In this document: piece after piece, positions 37,071-45,600 of the stretch | Layout: every line of letters begins with the position of its first letter | Position numbering within the stretch: the first letter of the stretch is position 1 | Assembly: GCA_009886625.1 (NCBI GenBank) | Contig: QXZA01000020.1 | Coordinates: forward strand, 1 to 56,656 | Reading direction: 5' to 3' | Length of the DNA: 56,656 nucleotides | From: Flavobacteriaceae bacterium | Lineage (GTDB): Bacteria > Bacteroidota > Bacteroidia > Flavobacteriales > Flavobacteriaceae | Notes under the pieces: model-generated | The model's database searches: none | The model's input: the letters and a program-made list of their open reading frames with translations, nothing else | What the model was told of the DNA's origin: nothing | Program-made: the position numbers and the translations under genes

Positions 37071-39914
37071 ATGAGAACGGACGAATTTGTTGAAAGACAC
37101 ATAGGACCTAATGAAGAGGAAATCAAACAAATGCTTTCAAAAATTGGAGCAAAATCAATCGAGCAACTACTTGAGGAAACCATTCCTGAAGCAATTCGAC
37201 TTGATGAAAATCTAGATCTACCCGATGGAATAAGTGAATATGCTTTTTTTAAAACAATTCAAAAATTAGGTAGAGAAAATAAACTTTTTAACACTTTTAT
37301 AGGTTTAGGCTATCATGCGGCAATAACCCCTGCTGTGATCCAACGTAATATATTAGAAAATCCAGGGTGGTATACTGCCTACACTCCTTACCAAGCAGAG
37401 ATAGCTCAAGGAAGGTTAGAAGCTTTATTCAATTTCCAAACCATGATCTGTGATTTAACAGGAATGGAACTGGCCAATGCTTCTCTTTTGGACGAAAGTA
37501 CTGCTGCTGCAGAAGCAATGACAATGCTTTTTGGTGCGCGTTCTCGTGATCAGAAAAAAAATGACGCCAAACACTTTTTTGTTGATGAAAACATTTTGCC
37601 ACAAACACTTTCTTTATTAGAAACTAGAGCAACTCCCCTTGGAATAGAATTGGTTATTGCGTCTGCAGAAAATCAAATTTTTGATCAACATTTTTTTGGA
37701 GCTGTTTTTCAATACCCAGGAAAACATGGAGGTATTCCTGATTTAAAGAAATTAATCAATAAAGCTAAAGAACAAGGCATTTGTACAGTAGTTGCCGCTG
37801 ACATCATGAGTTTAGTACTTCTTGAATCTCCTGGTCATCATGGAGCAGATGTAGTAGTAGGAACTACCCAACGTTTTGGAATCCCCTTGGGTTACGGTGG
37901 CCCTCATGCAGCCTTTTTTGCTACAAAAACACATTACAAAAGAAATATTCCAGGACGAATCATTGGTCAAACCCGTGACTTGAACGAAAATCCTGCTCTT
38001 CGTATGGCACTCCAAACCAGAGAGCAACATATAAAAAGAGATCGAGCAACTTCCAACATTTGTACAGCTCAAGTTCTTTTAGCTGTTATGGCTGGAATGT
38101 ACGCAGTGTATCATGGCCCAAAAGGCCTACATTATATCGCGACCAAGATTCATCAAAAGACTTCCCTGCTTAACCAAAAACTGGAAGCTCTTGAATTCCA
38201 TCAAAAAAATAGTTTCTTCTTTGATACACTTGCTATTGAAGTAGATGCCTTGGAAATAAAAAAGATAGCTGAAGAAAAAGAAATTAACTTCTATTATCCT
38301 GAAAATAATACTGTTTGTATATCACTCAACGAAACGACTTCGTTAGATGAAATTAATCAAATTGCAGATGTTTTTTCAAGTTATTTAAAGAAGGAAAACA
38401 ACTCATTTAAAATAAATGGTGATATTATTAATCTTCCTCAAGAAGATTTAAGAAAGAGTCCTTTTCTAACACATCCTGTGTTTAATTCTTATCACTCTGA
38501 AACTGCATTAATGCGATATATTAAGTCATTAGAAAGAAAAGATTTAGCACTAAATCATTCTATGATTTCTTTAGGCTCGTGTACCATGAAACTTAACGCA
38601 GCTTCAGAGATGCTTCCTTTAAGTGATCCAAACTGGGGAGGAATCCATCCTTTTGTTCCTTTGGACCAAGCAAATGGATACCAAAAAATGTTAGCACATC
38701 TCACGAAACAGCTTAATGTGGTAACTGGCTTTACTGCGACGTCTTTACAACCCAATTCTGGAGCCCAAGGTGAGTATTCAGGCTTAATGGTTATTCGTGC
38801 TTACCATGAGTCAAGAAATGACTATCACAGAAATATCTGTATTATTCCAGCATCGGCCCATGGTACCAATCCAGCCTCAGCAGTTATGGCGGGAATGAGT
38901 GTGGTGGTAACAGGAACAGATGAAAAAGGAAATATTGATTGGGATGACTTGCAAGAGAAAGTGATTTTACATAAAAACAAGCTGTCTGCGTTAATGATTA
39001 CATATCCTAGTACTCATGGTGTTTTTGAAGCTAAAATTAAAGACATCACCCAACTTATTCATGATTGTGGGGGTCAGGTATATATGGACGGTGCAAATAT
39101 GAATGCTCAAGTAGGCTTGACAAGTCCAGCTGTTATTGGTGCTGATGTATGTCATCTTAATCTTCACAAAACATTTGCCATTCCCCATGGTGGAGGTGGA
39201 CCTGGTGTTGGTCCCATTTGTGTGGCTAAACACTTAGCACCATTTTTACCAGGAAATCCAATTATCCCAACCGGTGGAGACCAGGCCATTACTGCAATTT
39301 CTGGAGCACCATTTGGCTCAGCACTAGCATGTGTTATCTCTTATGGATACATTAAAATGCTGGGTGGAAAAGGACTTAGAAAAGCAACTGAAATCGCAAT
39401 TTTAAATGCCAACTACATCCAAAAACGCCTTGAAGGGGCTTATGAAATTCTATACACCGGTATCAAGGGTAGAGCGGCTCATGAACTTATTATTGACTGT
39501 AGACCCTTTAAAGAAATGGGAATTGAGGTTGTAGATATCGCTAAAAGACTAATGGATTATGGATTCCATGCACCCACAGTTTCTTTTCCAGTAGCTGGAA
39601 CCATGATGATTGAGCCTACTGAAAGTGAAAACATCAAAGAAATGGATCGCTTTTGTGATGCCATGATTTCCATCAGGATGGAGATTGCAGGTAGCGAGAA
39701 AGAGCATAGTTTACTCAAAAATGCACCCCACACTTTAGCAATGATTACAAGCGATGAATGGAGCTTTCCATACAGCAGACAGAAAGCAGCCTTCCCACTT
39801 GATTTTGTCCATGATAATAAATTTTGGCCAACGGTAAGAAGAGTTGATGAAGCGTATGGGGATCGTAATTTAGTGTGCAGTTGTCTCCCTATTGAATCCT
39901 ACTCAAACACTTGA
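37071..39914 (+). CDS. gcvP: Glycine dehydrogenase (decarboxylating), P-protein
   Basis: PLP-dependent P-protein of the glycine cleavage system: decarboxylates glycine and passes the methylamine group to lipoylated H-protein. At 947 residues it is the single-chain form, with two homologous halves. The N-terminal half begins FVERHIGP; in the C-terminal half the PLP lysine is Lys700 in HLNLHKTFAIPHGGGGPG. MVEP-like MIEPTESE lies near the end. GcvT and GcvH are not in the window. It is a stand-alone gene, followed by the KAS III-like gene under its own probable promoter. Confidence 0.97.
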   Translation: MRTDEFVERHIGPNEEEIKQMLSKIGAKSIEQLLEETIPEAIRLDENLDLPDGISEYAFFKTIQKLGRENKLFNTFIGLGYHAAITPAVIQRNILENPGWYTAYTPYQAEIAQGRLEALFNFQTMICDLTGMELANASLLDESTAAAEAMTMLFGARSRDQKKNDAKHFFVDENILPQTLSLLETRATPLGIELVIASAENQIFDQHFFGAVFQYPGKHGGIPDLKKLINKAKEQGICTVVAADIMSLVLLESPGHHGADVVVGTTQRFGIPLGYGGPHAAFFATKTHYKRNIPGRIIGQTRDLNENPALRMALQTREQHIKRDRATSNICTAQVLLAVMAGMYAVYHGPKGLHYIATKIHQKTSLLNQKLEALEFHQKNSFFFDTLAIEVDALEIKKIAEEKEINFYYPENNTVCISLNETTSLDEINQIADVFSSYLKKENNSFKINGDIINLPQEDLRKSPFLTHPVFNSYHSETALMRYIKSLERKDLALNHSMISLGSCTMKLNAASEMLPLSDPNWGGIHPFVPLDQANGYQKMLAHLTKQLNVVTGFTATSLQPNSGAQGEYSGLMVIRAYHESRNDYHRNICIIPASAHGTNPASAVMAGMSVVVTGTDEKGNIDWDDLQEKVILHKNKLSALMITYPSTHGVFEAKIKDITQLIHDCGGQVYMDGANMNAQVGLTSPAVIGADVCHLNLHKTFAIPHGGGGPGVGPICVAKHLAPFLPGNPIIPTGGDQAITAISGAPFGSALACVISYGYIKMLGGKGLRKATEIAILNANYIQKRLEGAYEILYTGIKGRAAHELIIDCRPFKEMGIEVVDIAKRLMDYGFHAPTVSFPVAGTMMIEPTESENIKEMDRFCDAMISIRMEIAGSEKEHSLLKNAPHTLAMITSDEWSFPYSRQKAAFPLDFVHDNKFWPTVRRVDEAYGDRNLVCSCLPIESYSNT

Positions 39915-40019
39915 TATACAATAAGATATTTTTTTTAAAAATCAATTAAACTTAATTTAAAACTAATTTAGATATCGTAAGGGTTTTTAGAAAATCGAGA
40001 GGCTAGCTATCCAAAAGAA

Positions 40020-40027
40020 TACCTTTG
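40020..40027 (+). promoter_or_regulatory. Possible -7 element for the KAS III-like gene
   Basis: TACCTTTG is a full match to TAnnTTTG ending 9 bases before the ATG, so the transcript would carry only about 2-3 bases of leader. No clear -33 TTG is seen. Confidence 0.45.
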
Positions 40028-40035
40028 TTATTACA

Positions 40036-41094
40036 ATGAAAAGCATCAAAATATCAGGTACCGGAAGTAGTATCCCCGAGAAGGTGAAACCCAATGTGCG
40101 ATTTTCTTCAAATTCATTTTTTGATGCTGCTGGATCAAAAATCGAAAATCCCAATGAAGAAATCATAAATAAATTTCAAGCCATTACGGGTATTGACCAA
40201 AGACGCTATATAAGAGATGATCAAACCGTATCTGATATTGCCCTTGATGCTGCACAAAAGGCAATTGCAGATGCTACTCTAGATCCCGAGACACTAGATT
40301 ATATTATTTTTGCTCACAATGTTGGTGACATAGCTCTTAATTCCAATCAGGTAAATACGTTACCAAGTTTAGCTTCCAAATTAAAAGCAGGTCTAAAAAT
40401 TGTAAATCCGGAATGTGTTGCCTACGATATCTTATTTGGATGTCCAGGATGGGTAGAAGGTATCATTCAAGCTAAAGCCTTCATCAAAGCGGGAATGGCC
40501 AAGAAATGTTTGGTTATCGGTGCTGATACTTTATCACGTGTGTTAGACCAAAGTGACCGTGATTCGATGATTTATGCGGATGGAGCTGGTGCAACTATAA
40601 TAGAATCTTCAGAAGACAAGGGAGGAATACTCTCTCACAAAACAGTCACTTACACTTCTGATGGCGAAGCGGAATTTATTTTTTACGGTCCAGCCAATGA
40701 CATAGGTGAAGGAACAAAATACATTAAAATGTACGGTAGAAGAGTCTATGAATTTGCATTGAGCAAAGTTCCTTTAGCGATTCAATCTTGTTTAGACGCC
40801 TCAGGTGAGTCCATTGATGATGTAAAGAAAATTTTCATTCATCAAGCCAATTTAAAAATGGATGATGCAATAATAAAACGCTTTTATAGATTATACAAAA
40901 AACCGGTTCCAAAAGATGTTTTACCAATGAACATACAAGAATACGGCAATAGCTCTGTAGCAACCATACCTACTCTTTATGATCTAATTCGTAAAGAAAA
41001 CTATCAAGGTCATGAAGTAAATAAAGGGGATTTAGTAATTTTCGCATCTGTTGGTGCAGGGATGAATATCAATGCAATTACCTATCGTGTTTAA
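40036..41094 (+). CDS. 3-oxoacyl-ACP synthase III-like (KAS III) protein
   Basis: Thiolase-fold condensing enzyme of 352 residues. The Cys-His-Asn triad is complete: Cys136 (FGCPGW), His269 (IHQAN) and Asn305 (YGNSSVAT). FabH enzymes have a small ACAGF-type loop around the cysteine, so the bulky CPGW differs and the acyl substrate may too. ITGIDQRRYI near residue 50 is the FabH-like dimer region. No acyl carrier or other fab genes are adjacent, so whether it primes fatty acid synthesis or makes a special lipid is open. Confidence 0.8.
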   Translation: MKSIKISGTGSSIPEKVKPNVRFSSNSFFDAAGSKIENPNEEIINKFQAITGIDQRRYIRDDQTVSDIALDAAQKAIADATLDPETLDYIIFAHNVGDIALNSNQVNTLPSLASKLKAGLKIVNPECVAYDILFGCPGWVEGIIQAKAFIKAGMAKKCLVIGADTLSRVLDQSDRDSMIYADGAGATIIESSEDKGGILSHKTVTYTSDGEAEFIFYGPANDIGEGTKYIKMYGRRVYEFALSKVPLAIQSCLDASGESIDDVKKIFIHQANLKMDDAIIKRFYRLYKKPVPKDVLPMNIQEYGNSSVATIPTLYDLIRKENYQGHEVNKGDLVIFASVGAGMNINAITYRV

Positions 41095-41129
41095 ACGCTA
41101 AAAGAGCTTTAAATACCTCTCGCATAAAG

Positions 41130-41158
41130 TTGGCATAAACATAAAATTCTTACCTTTG
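41130..41158 (+). promoter_or_regulatory. Promoter for mlaE-mlaF
   Basis: TTG (41130-41132, in TTGGCA) is followed after 18 bases by TACCTTTG (41151-41158), a full Bacteroidota promoter. The -7 element ends 8 bases before the mlaE ATG, so transcription should begin within one to three bases of it, making the message near leaderless. Confidence 0.65.
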
Positions 41159-41165
41159 GGAGGGT

Positions 41166-41903
41166 ATGAAAATCCTTACACATATTGGAAAATATTTCAT
41201 AATGCTCAAGTTAACCTTTGGGAAATTTACCAAATGGAAAATCCTTAAGCAGTTAATTTTAAAAGACATTGATTCGCTTATCATTGGATCTTTAGGGATC
41301 GTCTCCTTTATTTCTTTTTTTGTAGGTGGAGTGGTAGCAATACAAACAGCTTTAAACCTAGAAAATCCTCTTTTGCCTAAAAACTTAATTGGTTTTGCCA
41401 CAAGACAGTCTATCATTTTAGAATTCGCTCCTACTTTCATCTCCATCATTATGGCAGGAAAAGTGGGCTCTTACATCACTTCTAGTATTGGAACTATGAG
41501 AGTTACTGAGCAAATTGATGCTTTAGAAGTCATGGGTGTTAACACTCACAACTATTTGATTTTTCCTAAAATCGTGTCTTTGTCACTTTATCCTCTAATC
41601 ATTTCCATTTCGATGTTTTTAGGTGTTTTTGGCGGGTATATAGCCTCTGTGTATGGAGGATTCTCATCGAGTGTAGATTTTGTAGAGGGGATACAACTAG
41701 ATTTCATTCCTTTTCACATCACCTATGCATTCATAAAAACCTTATTCTTTTCCTTTATTTTAGCTACCATACCCTCTTACCATGGGTACTATATGAATGG
41801 AGGGGCTTTAGAAGTTGGAAAAGCTAGTACGGTTTCATTTGTTTGGACTAGTGTAGTTATTATCCTATTGAATTATTTAATCACTCAATTATTACTAACC
41901 TAA
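41166..41903 (+). CDS. mlaE: Mla-type ABC transporter permease MlaE
   Basis: Inner-membrane permease of the phospholipid transport system that keeps outer membrane lipid asymmetry. It has an N-terminal amphipathic region, then about five membrane helices with the family segments FVGGVVAIQTA, IMAGKVGSYITSSIGTMRVTEQIDAL (in part) and EVMGVNT. 245 residues is normal. The start fits family N-termini (MKILTHIGKYFIML). mlaF follows directly with no gap. The MCE protein MlaD is not in the window. Confidence 0.92.
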   Translation: MKILTHIGKYFIMLKLTFGKFTKWKILKQLILKDIDSLIIGSLGIVSFISFFVGGVVAIQTALNLENPLLPKNLIGFATRQSIILEFAPTFISIIMAGKVGSYITSSIGTMRVTEQIDALEVMGVNTHNYLIFPKIVSLSLYPLIISISMFLGVFGGYIASVYGGFSSSVDFVEGIQLDFIPFHITYAFIKTLFFSFILATIPSYHGYYMNGGALEVGKASTVSFVWTSVVIILLNYLITQLLLT

Positions 41904-42665
41904 ATGATTAGTGTAGAAAACATAACAAAATCTTTTAATGATGTTGAAATACTGAAAGGTATTTCCACAGAGTTTGAAAAAGGAAAAACCAATTTAATTA
42001 TTGGTCAAAGTGGATCTGGAAAAACAGTTTTTTTAAAATGTCTGCTTGGTCTATTTGAAATCAACACGGGTACTATTAGCTTTGAAGATAAGAAACTTAA
42101 AGAAATGACTGGAAAAGATCGAACTATTCTTAGACAAGAAATGGGAATGGTATTTCAAGGAAGCGCCTTATTTGACTCTATGACAGTAGAGGAAAACATT
42201 ATGTTTCCCATGCAAATGTTCACTAAAAAAGCAGACAGCGAAATCAGAGACAGGGCTAATATCGCAATCAAAAGAGTAAATCTCATAAATGCTAATACAA
42301 AATTTCCTGATGAGATTTCAGGGGGAATGAAAAAGAGAGTAGCAATTGCACGTGCAATAGTAATGAATCCAAAATACTTATTTTGTGACGAACCTAACTC
42401 TGGTCTGGATCCCAAAACAGCTATTTTAATTGATAATTTAATTCAAGAAATTACAGCTGAGTTCAAAATAACAACAGTAATAAATACCCATGATATGAAC
42501 TCCGTAATGGAGATTGGTGAGAAAATCATTTTTCTAAAAAACGGCCAGAAAGCATGGGAAGGTTCTAACAAGGATATATTTCAAACGGACAACCAAGTCG
42601 TTTCTGATTTTGTATATTCTTCTGACCTCTTTAAAAAAGTTCGCGAAGTTTATTTGAAAAATTAA
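41904..42665 (+). CDS. mlaF: Mla-type ABC transporter ATP-binding protein MlaF
   Basis: ATPase subunit partnering MlaE at the inner membrane. Walker A is GQSGSGKT, the signature is SGGMKKR (typical of MlaF rather than SGGQ), and Walker B is YLFCDEPNSGLDP, followed by the switch His in NTHDM. 253 residues is usual. Its ATG touches the mlaE stop, so translation is coupled. It converges with the sprT-like gene, separated by one base. Confidence 0.92.
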   Translation: MISVENITKSFNDVEILKGISTEFEKGKTNLIIGQSGSGKTVFLKCLLGLFEINTGTISFEDKKLKEMTGKDRTILRQEMGMVFQGSALFDSMTVEENIMFPMQMFTKKADSEIRDRANIAIKRVNLINANTKFPDEISGGMKKRVAIARAIVMNPKYLFCDEPNSGLDPKTAILIDNLIQEITAEFKITTVINTHDMNSVMEIGEKIIFLKNGQKAWEGSNKDIFQTDNQVVSDFVYSSDLFKKVREVYLKN

Positions 42666-42666
42666 A

Positions 42667-43257
42667 CTACTCAGGCAATACCTCTGCGTGAGGACTAAAA
42701 AGATAAATTCTATCGGTATTTATTTCTTTACACTCTATCCTTGTTCTTCGTTTTTTAATTTTTACAAAGCGTCTGCCATTTGGAATTGAAAAAACATTTC
42801 CCTCTTGAATTTCAAATACATAGGTTTGTCCTTTCTCTTCGTCATAGGTTTTCAGCGCCATAACCAAATCAAAATCACGATCTGTACTTGCTTTGGGATT
42901 TTTCATGTGTCTTGCTAAAATAGAACAGATTGGATCTGGAAAAACGGAAGGGTTTAAGAAGGGCAAAAGTGTTTCTTGAAAGGCGCGCTTCCATTCAACT
43001 CCATGTGGTTTTACAAGATTTCCAAATTCTAATGAAACTTTAAAATGTGCGATTTCATGCAATAAGGTTATTAAAAACCGATACGGGTTTAGCGAGTCAT
43101 TTACGGTAATCATCGGTTTATTAGAAGGATGAAATCTAAAATCCCCATGTTTAGTTTGTCTTTGTTTGGTGACAACTATATCTACTTTAGAGGTCTCCAA
43201 TAGCGATTTAATTTGTAGATGAGCAGCTTTAGGAATATAAGCTAACAAATGTTCCAT
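42667..43257 (-). CDS. SprT-like zinc metalloprotein
   Basis: A 196-residue SprT-family protein. The zinc motif HEIAH is at residues 67-71 and the third His is probably in KPHGVEWKRAF, giving a minigluzincin-like site. The C-terminal basic beta-rich part (GRRFVKIKKRRTRIEC) could bind nucleic acid, as in the eukaryotic SprT relative Spartan, but this is inference. I use the ATG at 43257 (MEHLLAYIP), 10 bases after the SDR stop; the longer frame to 43365 lies inside the SDR gene. Confidence 0.8.
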   Translation of the reverse strand: MEHLLAYIPKAAHLQIKSLLETSKVDIVVTKQRQTKHGDFRFHPSNKPMITVNDSLNPYRFLITLLHEIAHFKVSLEFGNLVKPHGVEWKRAFQETLLPFLNPSVFPDPICSILARHMKNPKASTDRDFDLVMALKTYDEEKGQTYVFEIQEGNVFSIPNGRRFVKIKKRRTRIECKEINTDRIYLFSPHAEVLPE

Positions 43258-43267
43258 TCCTATTGAA

Positions 43268-43945
43268 TCAGGGTGTTGAAGAAGATACAGGAAGCGTTTT
43301 ACCATTAAAAAAATGATGTCCTTCCACAGCAAATTTAAAAATATATTGTGCCATTTCTTTTGCACTTAAAGGAGCTTGAAAGCCCGGAAAAGCTTGAGCC
43401 AACATTTCAGTTTGAACTGCTCCTAGTGCTAGCGAATTAAAGGAAGGGCCTGATTCTTTATATTCCTCTGCCAAAAGCTCAGTTAGTATATTAACGGCTC
43501 CTTTACTACTACTATAGGCTGCCAAACCAGGAAACTTAGAACTCCCTCCTATACCCCCCATGCTAGAAATATTGACTACATGACCCTTGGGGTCAATTAA
43601 AGGTAATAAGAGGCGTATGAGAGAGGCGAGTCCAAATACATTTACACGATATACTGCTTCAAAATCCTCTTTTGTAGTTTCGCTAAATGGTTGATTGAGA
43701 AGTGCACCTGCATTATTTACTAGAGCATCAACAACGACCCTTTTGCCTTTTAACTGATTAGCAAACTCTTCAAGTGCTTTTTCATCTGCAATATCGATAG
43801 CAATAGGAAAAAGTTTTGGTGTTTTCTTTATGGTTTTAATAGAGCGAGATAAGGCATAAACAGTATGACCTTGATTGGCAACATGCTGAACTAAAGCGTA
43901 ACCTATTCCTCTACTAGCACCTGTAACAACAAAAGTTTTTTCCAT
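43268..43945 (-). CDS. Short-chain dehydrogenase/reductase
   Basis: Rossmann-fold NAD(P)-dependent oxidoreductase of 225 residues. The cofactor motif TGASRGIGYAL starts at residue 8, VNNAGALL follows, the catalytic Ser is in NISSMGG, and YSSSK supplies Tyr and Lys. The Arg after TGASRG suggests NADP preference. Substrate unknown. It lies 44 bases downstream of the pyruvate dehydrogenase E2 gene and just upstream of the sprT-like gene. Confidence 0.88.
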   Translation of the reverse strand: MEKTFVVTGASRGIGYALVQHVANQGHTVYALSRSIKTIKKTPKLFPIAIDIADEKALEEFANQLKGKRVVVDALVNNAGALLNQPFSETTKEDFEAVYRVNVFGLASLIRLLLPLIDPKGHVVNISSMGGIGGSSKFPGLAAYSSSKGAVNILTELLAEEYKESGPSFNSLALGAVQTEMLAQAFPGFQAPLSAKEMAQYIFKFAVEGHHFFNGKTLPVSSSTP

Positions 43946-43989
43946 ATTCTAAAGGTACAGAAAAATATACCTAGTTATAAAATTTCCGC

Positions 43990-45597
43990 TTAGAGAAGCA
44001 TGGTTAAAGGATTCTCTACAAACCCTCTTAAGGTTTGTAAAAATTGAGCTCCAGTAGCACCATCAACTACACGGTGATCGCATGCTAATGTCAACTTCAT
44101 CGTATTTCCAACAACAATATTTCCATTTTTAACCACTGGTTTTTGAGCAATGGCACCCACTGACAAAATAGCTCCGTTAGGCTGGTTGATTATTGAAGTG
44201 AATTCTTGAATTTCAAACATTCCAAGGTTCGAAATTGTAAAAGTACTACCGTCCATTTCGGCTGGTGTTAACTTTTTATCTCTTGCACGAATAGCATAAT
44301 CTTTTACAGTTGCTCCAATCTGAGGGAGATTGAGTTCATCAGTAAACTTTACTACGGGTACTACCAAACCATCTTCAACAGCTACAGCTACTCCTACGTG
44401 TACATGGTGGTGCTGGGTGATTTGACTGTCTTCCCACTTTGCATTTACCTGAGGATGTTGCTTTAAAGCGAGAGCAGAAGCCTTAACTACGATATCATTA
44501 AATGATATTTTTGTGTCTGGCAATCCATTATATTGAGTTCTAAAAGAGATTGCATTGTCCATATCAAATTCAACTCCTAAATAATAGTGTGGAGCTGAGA
44601 ATTTAGACGCAGAAAGTCTTTTTGCGATGGTTTTACGCATTTGAGAGTTGGCAATTACAGTCACCGATTCTGTTCCGCTTGGTACAAAAGGTTGGGTAAA
44701 ACCACCTTGCTGTGGTTGGAAATTATCAATATCTCTTTTGATAATTCTCCCATGTTCTCCAGATCCCTTTACCTGATTTAAATTTACTCCTTTTTCAGCA
44801 GCTAATTTTTTTGCTAATGGGGAAGCGATAACACGTCCAGTGGATGTAGATGGAGCAGAAACCGCTGCAACTGGCGCAGTAGCTTTAACCTCAGGCGCCG
44901 AAACAACTGTTTCAACTTTTTCGACTACTTTATCTGCTGCTTTAGACGTGGAATTAGTTTGACTTCCATGAGCTGCCAATACAGTCTCAACATCTGTTCC
45001 TTCTTTACCAATTACAGCCAAAACACTGTCTACTGGTGCAGACTCACCTTCTTGTAAACCTATGTACAATAAAACACCTTGATAAAAGGATTCAAATTCC
45101 ATCGTAGCCTTATCAGTCTCGATTTCGGCTAAAATATCTCCTTCATTAACGGTATCTCCTACTTTTTTATTCCAAGTAGCTACTGTTCCTTCTTCCATGG
45201 TATCACTTAATCGTGGCATGGTAATGAGTTCTGCTCCTTCGGGCATGAAAACTTGTTCCGTTGAAGACACTTTTTCAGAAGTGGACTCAGGTGTTGATTC
45301 AGATTCCTCAACAGCTGATGTACTTCTCTCACCATTGATTAATGAGGATATATCTTCTCCTTTTTCACCTATAATAGCTAATAGGGTGTCAACTGGTGCA
45401 GTCCCACCTTCTTGTATTCCAATATGAAGTAATTCACCTTCATTAAACGACTCAAACTCCATAGTGGCTTTGTCCGTTTCAATTTCAGCAAGAATATCAC
45501 CTTCATTAATTTTATCTCCCACTTTCTTAAACCATTTTGCAACAGTACCTTCTTCCATGGTATCACTCAATCTCGGCATATTTATAATTTCCGCCAT
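43990..45597 (-). CDS. pdhC: Pyruvate dehydrogenase E2, dihydrolipoamide acetyltransferase
   Basis: Core of the pyruvate dehydrogenase complex; moves the acetyl group from lipoamide to CoA. Two lipoyl domains occupy residues ~5-82 and ~125-202, with lipoyl lysines Lys43 and Lys163, each in the motif ETDKATMEF. A Ser/Thr/Glu-rich linker joins them and an Ala/Pro/Val linker leads to the E1/E3-binding domain (about 259-297, ASPLAKKLAAEKG). The catalytic domain follows, with the HxxxD active site DHRVVDGATGAQF near the C-terminus. pdhA lies 3 bases upstream. E1-beta and E3 are not in the window. Confidence 0.95.
   Translation of the reverse strand: MAEIINMPRLSDTMEEGTVAKWFKKVGDKINEGDILAEIETDKATMEFESFNEGELLHIGIQEGGTAPVDTLLAIIGEKGEDISSLINGERSTSAVEESESTPESTSEKVSSTEQVFMPEGAELITMPRLSDTMEEGTVATWNKKVGDTVNEGDILAEIETDKATMEFESFYQGVLLYIGLQEGESAPVDSVLAVIGKEGTDVETVLAAHGSQTNSTSKAADKVVEKVETVVSAPEVKATAPVAAVSAPSTSTGRVIASPLAKKLAAEKGVNLNQVKGSGEHGRIIKRDIDNFQPQQGGFTQPFVPSGTESVTVIANSQMRKTIAKRLSASKFSAPHYYLGVEFDMDNAISFRTQYNGLPDTKISFNDIVVKASALALKQHPQVNAKWEDSQITQHHHVHVGVAVAVEDGLVVPVVKFTDELNLPQIGATVKDYAIRARDKKLTPAEMDGSTFTISNLGMFEIQEFTSIINQPNGAILSVGAIAQKPVVKNGNIVVGNTMKLTLACDHRVVDGATGAQFLQTLRGFVENPLTMLL
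44998..45579 (-). repeat. Duplicated lipoyl domain within the E2 gene
   Basis: Residues 7-80 (45358-45579) and 127-200 (44998-45219) of the E2 protein are near identical, offset by exactly 120 codons (360 bases). Runs such as MPRLSDTMEEGTVA and NEGDILAEIETDKATMEFES occur in both. This is an in-gene tandem domain duplication. Confidence 0.85.
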
Positions 45598-45600
45598 GCT

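Noticed and set aside
43258-43365. 36-residue N-terminal extension of the sprT-like gene
   Set aside because: It lies wholly inside the SDR gene on the same strand, and the ATG at 43257 gives a normal start after the SDR stop.
44998-45579. Lipoyl repeat as an assembly duplication
   Set aside because: The copies differ at many residues and are joined by distinct linkers; two lipoyl domains in E2 are common.
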